From: Beaufortia kweichowensis
Taxonomy: Eukaryota; Chordata; Actinopteri; Cypriniformes; Gastromyzontidae
Length of the DNA: 64,000 nucleotides
Direction of reading: 5' to 3'
Assembly (NCBI GenBank): GCA_019155185.1
Contig: CM032816.1
Location: 13,912,854-13,976,853, forward strand
This document shows, piece after piece, positions 1 to 11,681 of the stretch. The notes beneath the pieces are model-generated. The model worked only from the letters and a program-made list of their open reading frames with translations. It was not told the origin of the DNA and searched no databases. Position numbers and translations under genes: made by a program. Each line of letters begins with the position of its first letter. The stretch's first letter is position 1.

Positions 1-1560
1 GTGGGAAAGGTGCCAGAGAGGAGTGAGGAGTTAATAATATGTGTGAGTGATGGAGTGACTGTGCTAGAGATGGATTGGAGCAGATGGGAGGTGATTGGGT
101 TGAGTGGGCAGGTGGTGGGGTTGCAGGAGAGAAGTTTGGTAACTTCAGTATCGTTTAGAGTGGAGAAAGAAGAAAAAGAGGAGCTGGGTGAAGCCTGTGT
201 GTGTGCTGGGGTTTCAGGAGTTGTGAACTGACTGCTGATAAGTGATGTTTTGTTTGTAAAGAAGTTAGCAAAATCATCAGCTGATAGTGAAGGGGCAGGT
301 GGGGGGGAGGTGGAGAGAGGAGGGAGCTGAAAGTTTTGAACAGTTTTTTTTTAGTCTGATGCATGACTGACCTTTGTGATGTAGTAGGATGTCTTTGCTG
401 TGTGGATAGCAGTGGAGAAGGATGAAAGTAGTGACTGATAATCACAGAGGTCAGATGGGTGTTTCGTCTTGTGCCATTTTCTTTCAGCTGCCCTGAGTTT
501 GGTCCGGTGTTCACGAAGGACGTCCGAAAGCCAAGGGCAGGAAGGGGAGGCACGAGCCGGTCTGGAGGATAGAGGGCAGAGGCTGTCTAGACAGGAGGTT
601 AGTGTTGAACATAGGGTGTCCGTGGCTGTATTGGTATCCAGAGATGAGATGTTGGAAGGGAGAGAGGATGACACCTCAGCAGAGAGAGTGCTGGGGGAAA
701 GAGAGCGGAGGTTGCATCTGAACGAAACGGATGTGGGTGTGGCTGTGTTGTTAGAGGTGAGATGTATGTTGCAAGTTATTAAGAAGTGGTCAGAGATATG
801 TAAGGGTAGAACAATAGGATTAGAGGTGATGCAGTTGCATGTGAAGATGAGGTCCAGTTGGTTTCCTGATTTATAAGTAGTGGTGGTGGTAAGGAGGGAG
901 AGGTCAAATGAGGAGAGAAGGTTTAAAAAGTCGGTGGCAGAGGATTTCTCCAGGTGAATGTTAAAGTCCCCAAAGACAACGAGTGGGCTGCCGTCCTCAG
1001 GAAATGAGGAAAGAAGCACATCCAGTTTGTCAGTGAAGTTGTGAAGCAGGCCTGGTGGACGGTAAACTACAACAATGTGAATACGAGAAGGAGATGAAAC
1101 AGTAACCGCATGATATTCAAAGGAAGTGTTTGTGCATAATCCTGGTAAGCATGTGTATTTCCATGTGTTGGGAAAGAGTAAACCTGTGCCTCCACCCCTG
1201 CCAGAGTGACGAGGAGAGTGGGAGTGGGAGAAAGAAAGTAGTTGGAAGAGAGTGCAGCGGTAGTGGCGGAGTCCTCTGGACGAATCCATGTCTCAGTGAG
1301 ACCAAGGATGTTAATGTCTGACTGTGTAGCAAAGGCAGGGATGAACTCAGCCTTGTTTACAGCTGACTGGCAGTTCCAGAGGCCCACAGAGAGAGACAGA
1401 GGAGGGGTGTGAATGAGGTGCAGGTCAGAGTGTGGGCGGTATGTAATGTGTCTGTAGGCGTGTCTGTAGTGGATAACAGGGATAGACTGAGAGCGCATAG
1501 AGGTTACGTAGAAGAATGCATTAAATGGAAAGTCATTAAAACATACGATGATACCTTAAG
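1..1560 (-). mobile_element. L2/CR1-like LINE, 5' part of ORF2 (endonuclease, start of RT), decayed and cut by the window edge
   Basis: Read on the minus strand, a start at 1498 opens an APE-type endonuclease. Visible motifs in order are GLTETW, VVYRPPG, VFGDFNIH, SGNQLDLIF and ISDHFLI, the usual order in L2/CR1 LINE ORF2. The frame shifts once near 1205-1225 and is stopped at about 351. Past the stop, the linker and the beginning of the reverse-transcriptase region (HIINSSLLSGTFP) continue to base 1, so the catalytic RT lies outside the window. The shift and stop mean this copy cannot encode an active protein. Assignment to L2 rather than another jockey-group clade rests on residue patterns only. 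Confidence 0.85.
351..1498 (-). pseudogene. LINE ORF2 endonuclease domain, frameshifted
   Basis: The endonuclease nicks target DNA for target-primed reverse transcription. The first frame (1498 to about 1210) holds the N-terminal strand and GLTETW; the second (about 1220 to 351) holds the catalytic GDFN and the C-terminal SDHF segment. The one-base shift falls in a serine/proline-rich stretch. The protein starts at an ATG shortly before the LWNCQSAVNK segment, where fish L2 ORF2 domains usually begin. Confidence 0.75.
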
Positions 1561-1599
1561 TGCCTTTGTCGGTGTCCTTGCTGGGGTGGAGTGGCAGGT

Positions 1600-1960
1600 A
1601 GAGTAGAGTAGCTGGTCTTTACACTCGTAGGTCTTCACACGAGGGCTGACGCTACCACTGACGCTACAGGTGCGCCGTTTAAATGCAATGGCTGATTACA
1701 GCCTGATTGAAAACAGCTAAACACGCCTTTACAATTTCCACAACAAAGGCTCAATTACGTTAATGTTCCTCGGGTCGAAATTACGAACTAATAGCTGGGA
1801 TAGCTCCGCGTAATCGAGTGCTAAATGCAAAGTGATAGCCCCCAGGAAGCAATAATATTAATTTAAATGCTATAGCTAACGAATAGACACAGGGCAGAAT
1901 CGAATAAAATAAAATAAAGGTAACCTTTTAGAAACAGTATAAATAAATGAAAGATTATTC
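1600..1960. other. No gene seen
   Basis: AT-rich sequence between the LINE and the gypsy relic. It may contain LINE 5' UTR at its left edge. No motif, repeat boundary or reading frame of note was seen. Confidence 0.4.
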
Positions 1961-2507
1961 CTAACCAACAACAGGCAATATTCTAAACAGCGCAAACACA
2001 AGGTAAACAAAACTAAGCCGAACCCACGCACAACTGCTGTCTACTGCAGACGAATCGCTTCTTCGGGAGAGAAGAGGAAGAGGGTCAATGTGAAGTTTAA
2101 GCAGTGATACTTGAAATGAAGGAGATATACGATAAGAAGAGGGAAGTTTTAACCGGTAAGTCACTGCATTAATTTGAGATGGGGAATGGACCGATGAACC
2201 TGGGGCTCAGCTTGCAGCAAGGCAGTCGCAGACAGATGTCCCGGGTTGATGTCCCAGACCAACTACCCTGGCTGGAACTGTGGAGTAGGGGCTCTCCGGG
2301 TATCGGCCTGATTTTGCATTCTGCGAACTGCCGCCTGCAAGTGACCGTGAGCTGTATTCCCCACGGGAAGGAGCCCACGGGAGGAATTTGTGCCAGCTGT
2401 GTTGTTGGTCGTGGCAGTATGTCTAAAGATACCTAACGACTTCCTGAATCTTTCGTTCAGTCTAGCCATTAGATTGGGGATGATATCCAGATGTGACTGG
2501 CTGACTG

Positions 2508-2933
2508 TCAACCCCAGCAGTGTGAAAAAGGCTTTCCAAACGTGAGAGATGAATTGTCTGAGACGATGTCTTCAGGGATACCAAAGTGTCGGAAAACATG
2601 AGTGAATAGGGTTTCTGCAGTGATCATGGCGGTGGGTAGAGCAGGTAGAGGAATGAGTTTACAAGATTTAGAAAATCTGTCGACGATGACGAGGATACAG
2701 GTGAAGCTGTCTGAGGGTGGTAAATCTGTGAGAAAATCCACAGCGACATGTGACCAAGGGCGGTGAGGTGTGGGGAGTGGCTTTTGTTTCCCTTGAGGCA
2801 GTGTCCGGGGAGATTTGGTGATGGTACAGACTGAACAGCCTTTGACGAACCGGGAGGCGTTCTTGGACATACCGGGCCACCAGTACCGGTTAGCAACCAG
2901 TGAGAGAGTTTGATGGCTGCCTGGGTGTCCCAT
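2508..2933 (-). pseudogene. gypsy integrase, zinc finger and DDE core
   Basis: This fragment inserts element cDNA into the genome in intact relatives. It shows the HPGSHQT and CSVCTITK parts of the HHCC finger, then WSHVAVDFLTDLPPS with the first catalytic aspartate, and IPEDIVSDNS with the second. It ends in a frameshift before the catalytic glutamate. Remains of the C-terminal domain appear in other frames down to about 1965, including the YRLKLPSSYRISPSFQVSLL stretch. Confidence 0.8.
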
Positions 2934-3129
2934 TCCCAGAACCGAGTGTACCTAAGTCCATGATGGGGAGTAGAGAGAAGCTGGAACGAATAGTTTCCCC
3001 TCAGGACCTCCGGGCGGAGCAGGGTGGTGTTGGTTGACTTCCTGTATCTGTTCGGCCGATGGCCCATTGAATGGGACTTACTATCATGGCTGAGGGAGAA
3101 TGGGTTGGGGGTGATCACCTCAGATTCCG

Positions 3130-3346
3130 GTGAGAACATCCTGGATAGTGCATCCGCCCGCCCATTAAGGGACCCTGGACGATAGGAGACAGTGAAGTTG
3201 AACCTTGTGAAGAAGAGTTCCCATCGAACCTGCCGAGAGTTCAGACGTTTAGCATCTCGTAAGTAGAGAAGATTCTTGTGGTCAGGCAGCACAGAGAACG
3301 GATGCGCAGCTCCCTCCAGCCAATGTCTCCATTCCTCGAGGGCCAT
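3130..3346 (-). pseudogene. gypsy RNase H fragment
   Basis: Minus-strand frame with ALEEWRHWLEGA, PFSVLPDHKNLLYLR and SYRPGSLNGRADALSR, the C-terminal half of the Ty3/gypsy RNase H (HKNL and N-ADALSR motifs). It is followed directly by linker and integrase. Frameshifts separate it from the RT at higher coordinates. Confidence 0.8.
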
Positions 3347-3960
3347 CTTGATGTCAAGAAGCTCCCTGTTCCCAAAGTCATAGTTTCATTCCACCGGGGA
3401 CAGTTTTCTCGAGAAGAAGGCGCATGGATGAGGGCGAGTTTGGTTCTCCTGCCACTGAGAGAGGACAGCTCCCTAGTCGAGGCGTCAACCTCCACGATGA
3501 AGGGTAGGCTTGGGTTTGGATGACACAGAGTGGGAGCTGAACAGAAGGCTTGTTTTAGTGATTGAAAAGCTGAACTTGCTTCCGGAGTCCATAGAAGGGT
3601 CTTGGGTTTATTGAGTGAGGTGAGTGGTGCACTGATGGAACTGAAGTTTCCTATGCGATCTCCGGTAGAAGTTGGCGAATCCCAGGGAAATGTTGTAACT
3701 CTTTAATGGAGGAAGGTTGAGGCCAAGACTTCACAGCATCCACTTTCCCCTGATCCATCTGGACACCCGTAAGCGTCGATGATGTCACCGAAACTGGACC
3801 TTGGGAGATGTAACTCACACTTCTCGAGCTTGAGGAAGAGTTGGTGTTCCTTCAGAAGCTGGAGAACGAGTTTAGCGTGGTTATGGTGCTCTGTAAGGGT
3901 TTTGGAGTATATGAGGATGTCGTTGATGTAGATTATGATGAATTTGTAGTCATGTAGAAA

Positions 3961-4330
3961 TTATGTAGAAATGTAGTCGTGGAAGATTTCATTCATGAAA
4001 CTCTGGAAGATTGCGGGAGCGTTGACCAGTCCGAACGGCATGACTAAGTATTCATAGTGTCCTGAAGGGGTGATGAAGGCAGTTTTCCACTCGTCTCCAG
4101 TGCGAATGCGGATGAGATTATAAGCGTTCCTCAAGTCGAGTTTCGAGAAGATCCTAGCTCCTCGGAGTTGCTCGATCGGCGCTGGGACCAAGGGAAGAGG
4201 ATACCGGAACTTCGTCGTCACTTTGTTCAGTATCCGGTAGTTGATACACGGCATCAACTCTCCATCCTTTTTTCCAACGAAGAAGAAGCTGGAGGCGTCA
4301 GGAGACGTGTTAACTGTCCCAGACGTGAGA
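3961..4330 (-). pseudogene. gypsy reverse transcriptase, N-terminal half
   Basis: Contains the start of RT (FFVGKKDGELMPC), the fingers segment INYRILNKVT, the palm motif FSKLDLRNAYNLIRI with catalytic aspartate, and the YLVMPFGLVNAPAIFQ motif. The frame breaks at about 3961, before the YIDD motif. Remnants of the later RT occur between 3961 and 3350 in shifted frames. Confidence 0.82.
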
Positions 4331-4690
4331 GGTGGTAACTGTCCACTTGCATGGGCTCCGGTGCTGGAGGGAGGCTGGTGTCGATTGAGGTAGGTGGCGG
4401 AGGAACTGTAGTGGTAAGTGTAGCACAGGCAGAAATTCGTTGAGAAATCCTGATGGATCGTTGTATGATATTCTCCAACCCTGCCGTATCGTCAAAGATC
4501 ACCATCTGTAAACAGACCTCCGGGTTTAGTCCCTGTCGACTAAACAGCGCGGGCTCGTTCCAACTGCTTACCACGGCCAGGGTTCGAAACTGAATTTCTA
4601 AGTCAGATGTCGATTGATTCCCTTGACGCAGCCGAAGGAGTTGATCCAACGCGGGGAGTGGATTATCAGACTGGTGAAAAACTTTCTTCA
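4330..4690 (-). pseudogene. gypsy gag capsid fragment
   Basis: Minus-strand frame with QLLRLRQGNQSTSDLEIQF and DDTAGLENIIQRSIRISQRI, parallel to the gag of the plus-strand element at 7877-8560. It ends with PEPMQVDSYHLSR, the region just before the zinc knuckle in that relative. It is then joined to RT sequence by a deletion. Confidence 0.75.
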
Positions 4691-4699
4691 AATGACAGA

Positions 4700-5639
4700 A
4701 AAAGGGTATTTTGTTATCTACATAACAAAATAAATATAACATTATATTTGAATGTTTTGTTTTTACTAATATACCATATATCATATTGGAGGAGGTTGGT
4801 GGGGTCCACATAAAAAAATGATCTTTTTTGCCTGAAGCAACAACTCAGACATGTATAATTGAAAATAAAGTAAATGATCTGTTTGTGAAGTATTATAAAA
4901 TTTGAAAAAATTAAAGTTTAAAACCAATTTTTCATTTTATTCATATTGATGGTACAAATAAAAAAACTGCTAAATGTTACACGGACTAAGGTCCAATATT
5001 TTGGCATATTCGTTTGGCAATCTACATTCTCACTCGCTTTTACAGTTTTATACTCCTGTGTTACTCACAGCAACAACTCCACCTTACTGTCGGTACATTT
5101 AAAAACATAGTTACTTTCCTCGATATTGCTGCGACATGCGATATGATGTAACTATAGGACAACATCTTGATCAGCGTGTTGAGACTGATTATGATTTTTG
5201 GGGATTATAAAAAAATGAGTGGGTGGATTTTTATCATTAAAGGTTTGTTGTTTTCACACACTGCTGCCACACAATTGTTTTCAAACACCTTATAAAAGTG
5301 AGTTTTGCATAATATGTCACCTTTAAAACATCATTAATGTTGCATTACTGGTGTGTTTTATGTCATATAATAAATGTGAAAAAAATAAGAGCTTGTGTTA
5401 ATCACAGGCCTTATATCAGGGATTTAACTATAAACTTATTCAAGAAACCAATTGACTTAGAGACGATGGAATTGTGATTACTTCGGACTAGTAGATTTAC
5501 AATGGTTTTCAAGTAATATTTAACACACTATTCCAGCTTACATACAGAAAAGAGAAAATACTATAAAATTTGCAATATCTGCAAAATATCGCAGCCCTGC
5601 AATAATAACCTAAAATCTGTATAATGCATTAGAATGTAT
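4700..5639. other. No gene seen
   Basis: AT-rich intergenic sequence with no recognised element and no reading frame of note. Confidence 0.4.
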
Positions 5640-6800
5640 GTCTCAATCTCTTTTCAGGTGTTCTCAAAACGTGATTCACAGCTGTTATCTTGACAAAAAT
5701 AAGAGATTGTAAAAAGGGTTGAACAATTATGAGCAATGTGTATTAGAGAAAAACACATTTATTCCAAAGGATTAACTCCTTCATATCATCATATTTAACT
5801 AGGGTATGCATACTTTTGAGCACAACTGTGTATATATAGAGAGAGAGAGAGAGACGATGTATATAGATAAATACATACATAGATCTATGTGATAAGGCCA
5901 ATGGTTACAGCGGCAAGAAAATTGAACTGCCGCTTGAACTGAATTGAATCGAATTGAAGATACATGTACTTTTGCACATTGTTTGTTGGATTTTTACCAA
6001 CAGCTGTGCCTTTCAATGTGCAGTCATACTCGACTGTTTTTCTTTTGTAATTATTGTGCAATTGATATGCATGCAGTATTTATTTTGGTATATTAGTCAA
6101 GACAAAATATAATCTGTTGTTATCTGATGTCTATGTAAATGTAAGTAGCTTAAAGCTTGTAATGATTGTATAAAGCTGCTGTGTGTGCTGTCTGTCTCTT
6201 GACTAGCATTCATAATAAGCATCTGAGGGGAATTATGAGGACACAAGCTGATGCCATACTGCACCTGATGGGTTATTTTGATGGAGTTGTATTAATCCTA
6301 ATGAGTGAGAGTGTTAACCAAAGCAGGTCTTGTTTTCACACATTTGGATTTTTCTCCTCCCTCATTAAAAACTGAGAAATTTTAACAAGTCACAAGGGAA
6401 CCTTGTAATCAGAAAAGCATTGCATCACACCATCAAAGGACTGTTTGTATGTACACATCATTTGAAGAAAGAGCAGACATTGGAAAATGAAGGATTTACA
6501 TAGTTAAATCAGAATAGTCTTGCCTATAGTCCACTGATAGTCGAATAGTGTTTGTGTGTGTGTGTGTGTTTGTTGAAAAACACTATGCTTTTAAGGGCCT
6601 GTTAAGCGTACACACCTGCCTTTTCAGTCAGTGAATTTGGCGCCTTGATGTCAAAAAAGAACTCTTGCATGTACCAAGCATGACTCCCTCTTTTCCCCAC
6701 TAACGTTAGGGTTAGGAAACACGGCAGCAGCTGCTGTTTTATGACAGAAGTCATACATATGACAACATTCGACCCACTGCTAATGGCAGTCTACTACTTC
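5640..6800 (+). repeat. 1.16-kb dispersed repeat, copy A
   Basis: Nearly the same sequence recurs at 20543-21705 in the same orientation, with a few small indels. It includes a short (GA)n run near 5840, a (TG)n run near 6555 and an identical short ORF at 6166. No transposase, RT or tRNA-like head was seen. It is either a non-autonomous mobile element or a local segmental duplication. Confidence 0.75.
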
Positions 6801-7315
6801 ATGTACTTTACAGCTAATGTTTGGTTTCTAAAAGACGCTTTTAAAAGTCTTGGATGTGAAATAGCACCTTGTCAGGTTCTGAGTACATTATATGTTCTTT
6901 TCCTTTGTGGCAGAGTTTGAGTACTGCAGGTATTTGGAAATAAAAAAGCTATAATAGTAATAATAATAATAATAATAACAGTTTAAAATAATAACAACAG
7001 TGGTGTAAGGTACCAAAGTTAAATAATGCACAAGTTCAATAAATATGATTAAATTCATTTTGTGAACGAGAAAACTTTATTCACTTACTGTAAGAGATTT
7101 TAAAAAACAATTTTTTTTTAATTGTTAATTTGACATTAACTTAAATGATTAAAAGTGTGATTATGACAGTGAAAAATCATCAACGCATTAAGAACTCCAT
7201 CGGCCAGCACTAATTCTGATAAAAAAATCACCAAATTCTTTTGTTAAAGTTTGTGTATATACAGTAGCCAGAGGAAATTTAAAAACATTAGTTTTACAGT
7301 AGTTGATGTTATATA
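6801..7315. other. No gene seen; (AAT)n run near 6955-6978
   Basis: Low-complexity AT-rich spacer between repeat copy A and the gypsy LTR. Confidence 0.4.
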
Positions 7316-7816
7316 TGTCAACGGAGTCAGTTCCTCCACCTTCAGCATTGGATTCATTCATCACGATTCACAATCTGCTTCCCAGGACTTTTTTGAACTT
7401 CATTTCCCATAACACCTTGTACTCACAACACCTGTCTCCGATCACCTGTCATCATCATCACTCACCCGCACCTGATGGACATTTCCCGGACTCTATTTAT
7501 ATCGTTTGTTTTCAGTGTTTCCTTGTCCGTATTGTTGTTCCTGCCTTTATGCTATGCGTCTTTTGTCATGCCTGTTTGGATATATTAACCTGTTCTTGTT
7601 TGGATATATTACCTGTTCTTGTTTGGATATATTACCTGTTCTTGTTTGGATATTTATAACCTGTTCTTGTTTGGATATATTTCCCTGTTCCTGTTTGGAT
7701 TTATTAACCTGTTCCTGTTTGGATACATTTACCTGTTTCAGTTTGGATTATTCAGTTGCCAGTAAAACGTGTTAAACGTTACGACTTTGACTTTGACTCT
7801 TTCCTGACCCGTAACA
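7316..7816 (+). repeat. 5' LTR of a Ty3/gypsy element
   Basis: Starts TGTCAACGGAGTC and ends CCCGTAACA, with gag starting 61 bases later. Related LTRs occur at 15539 (truncated) and 60318 (solo); they share the TGT-ACGGAGTC start and the GAACTTCATTTCCCA block. Inside, at about 7565-7745, lies a minisatellite. Confidence 0.78.
7565..7745 (+). repeat. Minisatellite of about 25 bp inside the gypsy LTR
   Basis: About seven imperfect copies of a unit like CCTGTTCTTGTTTGGATATA lie head to tail. The related LTR at 60318 lacks this expansion, so it arose in this copy or sublineage. Confidence 0.8.
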
Positions 7817-7876
7817 GTATATCGGACCCACCTAAAAGATCCCAACACAGTTTCACAGACTCTTCATTGCGCTACT

Positions 7877-8560
7877 ATGGATCCAGCACCGACTACACCT
7901 TCCGAAGCAGCCACAGAGTTTCTGCACGCCCTCACCCAACATATCAACGCAGCTCAACCGGTAAGCGGTCCCATGGCCATGCCAAACCGTTTCACCGGGG
8001 CAGCGGAGGAATGTGGTGGGTTCATTCTTCAATGTCAACTCTTCTTTCGTATGCAACCTAATCTTCACCCTTCAGATGCTGCTAAGATCGCCTTCATGAT
8101 AAACCTAATGGCTGGACCGACGCTTCGGTGGGCGAGTTTTTGGACCGCTGGAGAACATGAAACCCTCTCACTGGAAGAGTTTATCTCTCACCTAAAGGAA
8201 GTTTTTGATCATTCTGCTTTGTCTCTGTCGGTATCAGACCAGCTGTATTGTCTTCGTCAGGGCCGATCATCTGTTGCAGAATACGCTTTGCGGTTTTGTA
8301 CCCTGGCTACCGTAAGTGGTTGGAATTAGACGGCCTTACTGGCTGCGTATCGTCAGGGACTTTCAACCGGCGGAGAATGCAGATGGTCATATATGACAAT
8401 ACCGCTGGTCTTGAGAACTTCATCCAGCGGTCCATTAGAGTGGCTCAGCGGATCGCCGCATGTCAGCGTAATCTTCAGCTCCCACTGCTCCTCCGTTGCG
8501 CCCAGCTACCTCTTCACAATACACCTCATCCTCCAGCCCTTCGACACCAGAACCCATGCA
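7877..8560 (+). pseudogene. gypsy gag, frameshifted
   Basis: The start MDPAPTTPSEAATEF is the usual opening of this fish gypsy gag. The capsid region follows with PNRFTGAAEECGGFILQCQL and MINLMAGPTLRWA. A stop at 8327-8329 ends the first frame. The remainder (GRMQMVIYDNTAGLENFIQR) continues in another frame. A P-rich stretch and PEPMQVDTTHLSR lead to a decayed zinc knuckle. Confidence 0.82.
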
Positions 8561-9488
8561 AGTTGACACCACCCACCTGTCAAGAGAAAGAAAGGCCGCG
8601 ATAGCCAGCCGTAGCTCTGTCTGTATTGCAGAGAATCCGGTCACTTCCTCCCTCGTTGCCCCGTCAGACCTCCTTGTGAGTATGATTCAGCCCCCTGTTT
8701 CTAACTTCAAGTTGTCAATACCTCCTCAAATGATCACCTCTCCTCATGTCTCCATTTCAGTGAAAGCTTTGATAGACTCTGGGAAAGCTGGTAATTTAAT
8801 CTCCCAGTCATTACTGGAGCGTCTCCATATATCCCGTCACCGTATTGATCCCCCACTAGTGATCCATAACATCTTAGGGAAGCCATTGGGTCGGAGATTC
8901 GTCACCTACTACTCACCGTTACTCACCCTTCAGTGGAATACATCTAGGAAAGAGGAATCATTTTGGGTGTTGGAGGGCACATCTATCGACCTTGTCCTGG
9001 GACGCCCCTGGCTTCAGCGTCACCGTCCGACCATCTGTTGGGAGTCTGGGTGGATCCTGCGTTGGGGGAAAGATCAGAAGGGAGATGTTGAAAAGATGGA
9101 GCCCGTGGTGGTTCAGAGTCCCGATCCTCCGGGGGTAGAATCTGCATCTGAGGTCTCAGAATCTGCTGCTTCTCCTCACCCGAAGTCCCAGATTCCACCA
9201 GAGTATGGGGCGTCCCAGGACGTATTCAGTAAGCGGTTGGCATCACAACTTCCCCTTCATCGGCCATGGGACTGCGCTATTGAGCTGTTACCTGGGTCAA
9301 CACTGCCCAAGGGAAGTCAAGGATTCATCACCCCATCAACCTCCCCTGCTGCGTCAAGCCTTTTCTTCTTTGGGAAGAAGGACGGACGGCTGAGGCCATG
9401 TATCGATTACCGTACTCTCAATCAAGCTACAGTAAAATTCCAGCATCCACTTCTTCTCATTCCTGCCGCCATCGAACAGTCCCCGTGA
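8496..9488 (+). pseudogene. gypsy protease and start of reverse transcriptase
   Basis: One open frame of 330 codons. Residues about 89-180 form the aspartic protease: the active-site triplet appears as ALIDSGKAGNLIS and the C-terminal part as LVLGRPWLQRHRP. A spacer follows, then the RT start with SSLFFFGKKDGRLRPCIDYR. The frame ends shortly after, and RT continues out of frame to about 9700. The protease retains DSG, but the polyprotein is broken on both sides. Confidence 0.82.
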
Positions 9489-9810
9489 ATCACCTCTATC
9501 TTCCACGAAACTGGACCTCCGAACGCCTACAATCTGATCCGATCGGGAAGGGGATGAGTGGAAGACAGCAGCCACTCCAGCGGGACACTTTGAGTACCAG
9601 GTCATGCCTTTGGGTTGGTCAATGCCCCTTCTGTGTTCCAGAGCTTTATGAACGAGATCTTTAGGGATGTCCTGGGATAGATTCGGTAATTGTCTACATT
9701 GATGACATTCTAGTGGTACTCCAAGAGTCTCGCTGAGCACCGAGATCATGTTCAACTGGTCCTCCAGAGACTAAGAAAACATCAGCTCTTCCTGAAGCCG
9801 GAGAAGTAAC

Positions 9811-10673
9811 AATATAAAGTACCATCATTTCAAAGGAATTGTATTTAAAATTAGATTTTAAAAATATAGCAGCAGCTACTATTCACCTTCATCCTTTAGA
9901 CGAGGCTCGTGTTTTTGGAGCATAGACTCATTTAAAATAATATAACATTTCTGTCAGACAGAGCACATCTCTTTATGATCTGTGATCAAGTGCTTTATTA
10001 GAGAGAGATCGAATTATATTTAACAAGCCAAGTCATATCAATTGTTTCTTTAAGCTTATATGTGTTTATACTGGCTGGCTGTACATTATCCCTTACAGAA
10101 CAGAAGCTTAGACTGTAAGCTGTATACTGATGCTGGAAAGCACATACCTACATGACAAAGTGTTTGTTGCAATGGTCAGTTATTCATGTTCATGTTTATC
10201 CAAAGGTAATTAAAATCTATTATTGCAACTTCCACATTAAAATAAATATTTTAAGTTGCTCATCCACCCTCACACACATGCATGTCAAAGGTGAAAAACG
10301 AGCGTTTTTGATTGATCATACAGGTGACAGTTTGTTTAGCCCACTGATCTCATTTTAGATGATTTATATGAATCTCCTGGGTTCAGGAATGTTTTGTAGC
10401 CATGGGTTACATTATCAGGTGTGTGTGTGTGTGTGTTGGGGGTGGACCTGACATCTGACTGTATATATGATCAACACTAAAGAGATCTGAGTCAGTCAGT
10501 TAAATCATGTTACATTTACAATGAGCATACTGTAGCGTGCATGTACATTTAATCCATATATCATCATGTTTCAAACTGATTTATACTTGAACTGTAATCT
10601 ATAATAATATTCTGTTTTTACTTTGGATAACAGACCCGCAAAGGAAATCATCTGAAAACCTTTGGCAGACATT
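9811..10673. other. No gene seen; probable upstream region of the TAAR pseudogene
   Basis: AT-rich sequence with a (GT)n run at about 10419-10436. No element or frame was recognised. Confidence 0.35.
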
Positions 10674-11681
10674 ATGATTGAGGAGAACAGGACCGACACT
10701 TACGCCGACTGCTCCTGCCTCTGCTATCCGTCCGATCCGGACTCGTGTCACAGATCGCGAGCGTCATGCCGCCATTAAAGTGGCCCTGTACGCTTTTTCA
10801 TGCTGTCGGTTATTCTCATGACGATTTTGGGAACCTGCTGGTGGTCTTCTCTCGATCTCTTACTTTAAACATCTGCAGTCTCCGACTCATCTGATCGTTC
10901 AGTCTCTGGCTGCTTGTGACTGTTTATTGGGCTCTTTAGTCATGCCCTACAGCATGCTGCGATCTGTCGAAGGCTGCTGGTATTTGGGAGATGTTGTTTG
11001 TAAACTACACTCTAGTCTAGACATGACTTTCTGTATCTCCTCTAAAATCCATCTTTGTTTAATATCGATGGATAGGTACTGGGCTATCTGTGATCCTTTA
11101 AGGTACAAAATGCGGGTGACAAACATTAGCGTGACTGTATTTATGACCTTCACCTGGCTCTTTGCATTTGTGTTCAGCTTTTCTGTGGTGTTTTCAGGGA
11201 TAAATGCCGTCGGTCTGGAGAAGCTGATGTTACAGATTTCCTGTGTGGGAAGTTGTGTTTTGTTGTTTAATAAGCAGTGGGGTCTTATTTGTTCCTTTCT
11301 TACATTCTTCATTCCTGTGACTGTCATGATTTCGCTTTATGTCAAGATCTTTCATGTCGCACAAAAACATGCCAAAGTTCTATCAGAGAAGGTTCCTGTG
11401 GGGAGTCAAACATCGGCACAGAGAAAAAAGCCTGCTAAAACTGTTGCTATTGTTGTGGGGGTGTTTTTGCTCTGCTGGCTGCCGTTCTTATTGCCACGCG
11501 CTCGACCCTTTCCTTCATTTTTCCACTCCAGCTGATGTTTTCGATGCTTTAGTTTGGTTCAGCCTATTTTAACTCTACCTGTAACCCTTTGATTTATGGA
11601 TTTTTCTACCTGCGCTTTCAAAGGGCCTTTAAGGTTCTCATTAACACTTATATTTGTGGCTTGAAAACTCAAGCACAATGA
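10674..11681 (+). pseudogene. Trace-amine-associated receptor (TAAR) pseudogene
   Basis: A rhodopsin-class G-protein-coupled receptor that in intact form senses amines in the olfactory epithelium. The start MIEENRTDT carries an N-glycosylation site. TM1 (around GNLLVVF), TM2 (SLAACDCLLGSLVMP), TM3 with DRYWAICDPLRY, TM4-TM6 (IVVGVFLLCWLPF) and TM7 (NSTCNPLIYGFFY, the TAAR fingerprint region) are all present in order. Small indels shift the frame several times between about 10740 and 10870 and again in TM6/TM7 (about 11490 and 11570). Only 10927-11535 is open as one frame. It is single-exon over this range, as most TAARs are. The conserved tryptophan after the TM7 fingerprint appears as arginine. 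No other receptor gene is in the window. Confidence 0.88.

Larger units (their letters stand above)
1961..4690 (-). mobile_element. Ty3/gypsy retrotransposon relic with an internal gag-to-RT deletion
   Basis: Reading right to left are a gag capsid fragment (4690-4330), reverse transcriptase (4330-3961), RNase H (about 3350-3130), integrase zinc finger and core (2933-2508) and an integrase C-terminal segment (about 2380-1965). The order gag-RT-RH-IN is that of Ty3/gypsy. Frames change repeatedly and stops are frequent. The zinc knuckle and protease between gag and RT are missing: PEPMQVD of gag runs within tens of bases into the start of RT. No LTRs were recognised at either end. It belongs to the same broad family as the plus-strand element at 7316-9810. 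Confidence 0.88.
7817..9810 (+). mobile_element. Ty3/gypsy internal region, truncated in RT
   Basis: Gag, protease and the N-terminal half of RT follow the 5' LTR in order, with at least three frame breaks. The sequence stops resembling the element at about 9810, so RNase H, integrase and the 3' LTR are missing. The rightmost RT remains (VMPLGLVNAPSVFQSFMNEI) are frameshifted and carry stops. Confidence 0.85.

Noticed and set aside
469..876. Plus-strand ORF of 135 codons
   Set aside because: Antisense shadow of the LINE endonuclease.
6166..6375. Short ORF repeated at 21071
   Set aside because: Shared because the whole 1.16-kb repeat is duplicated; no domain, and its end varies between copies.
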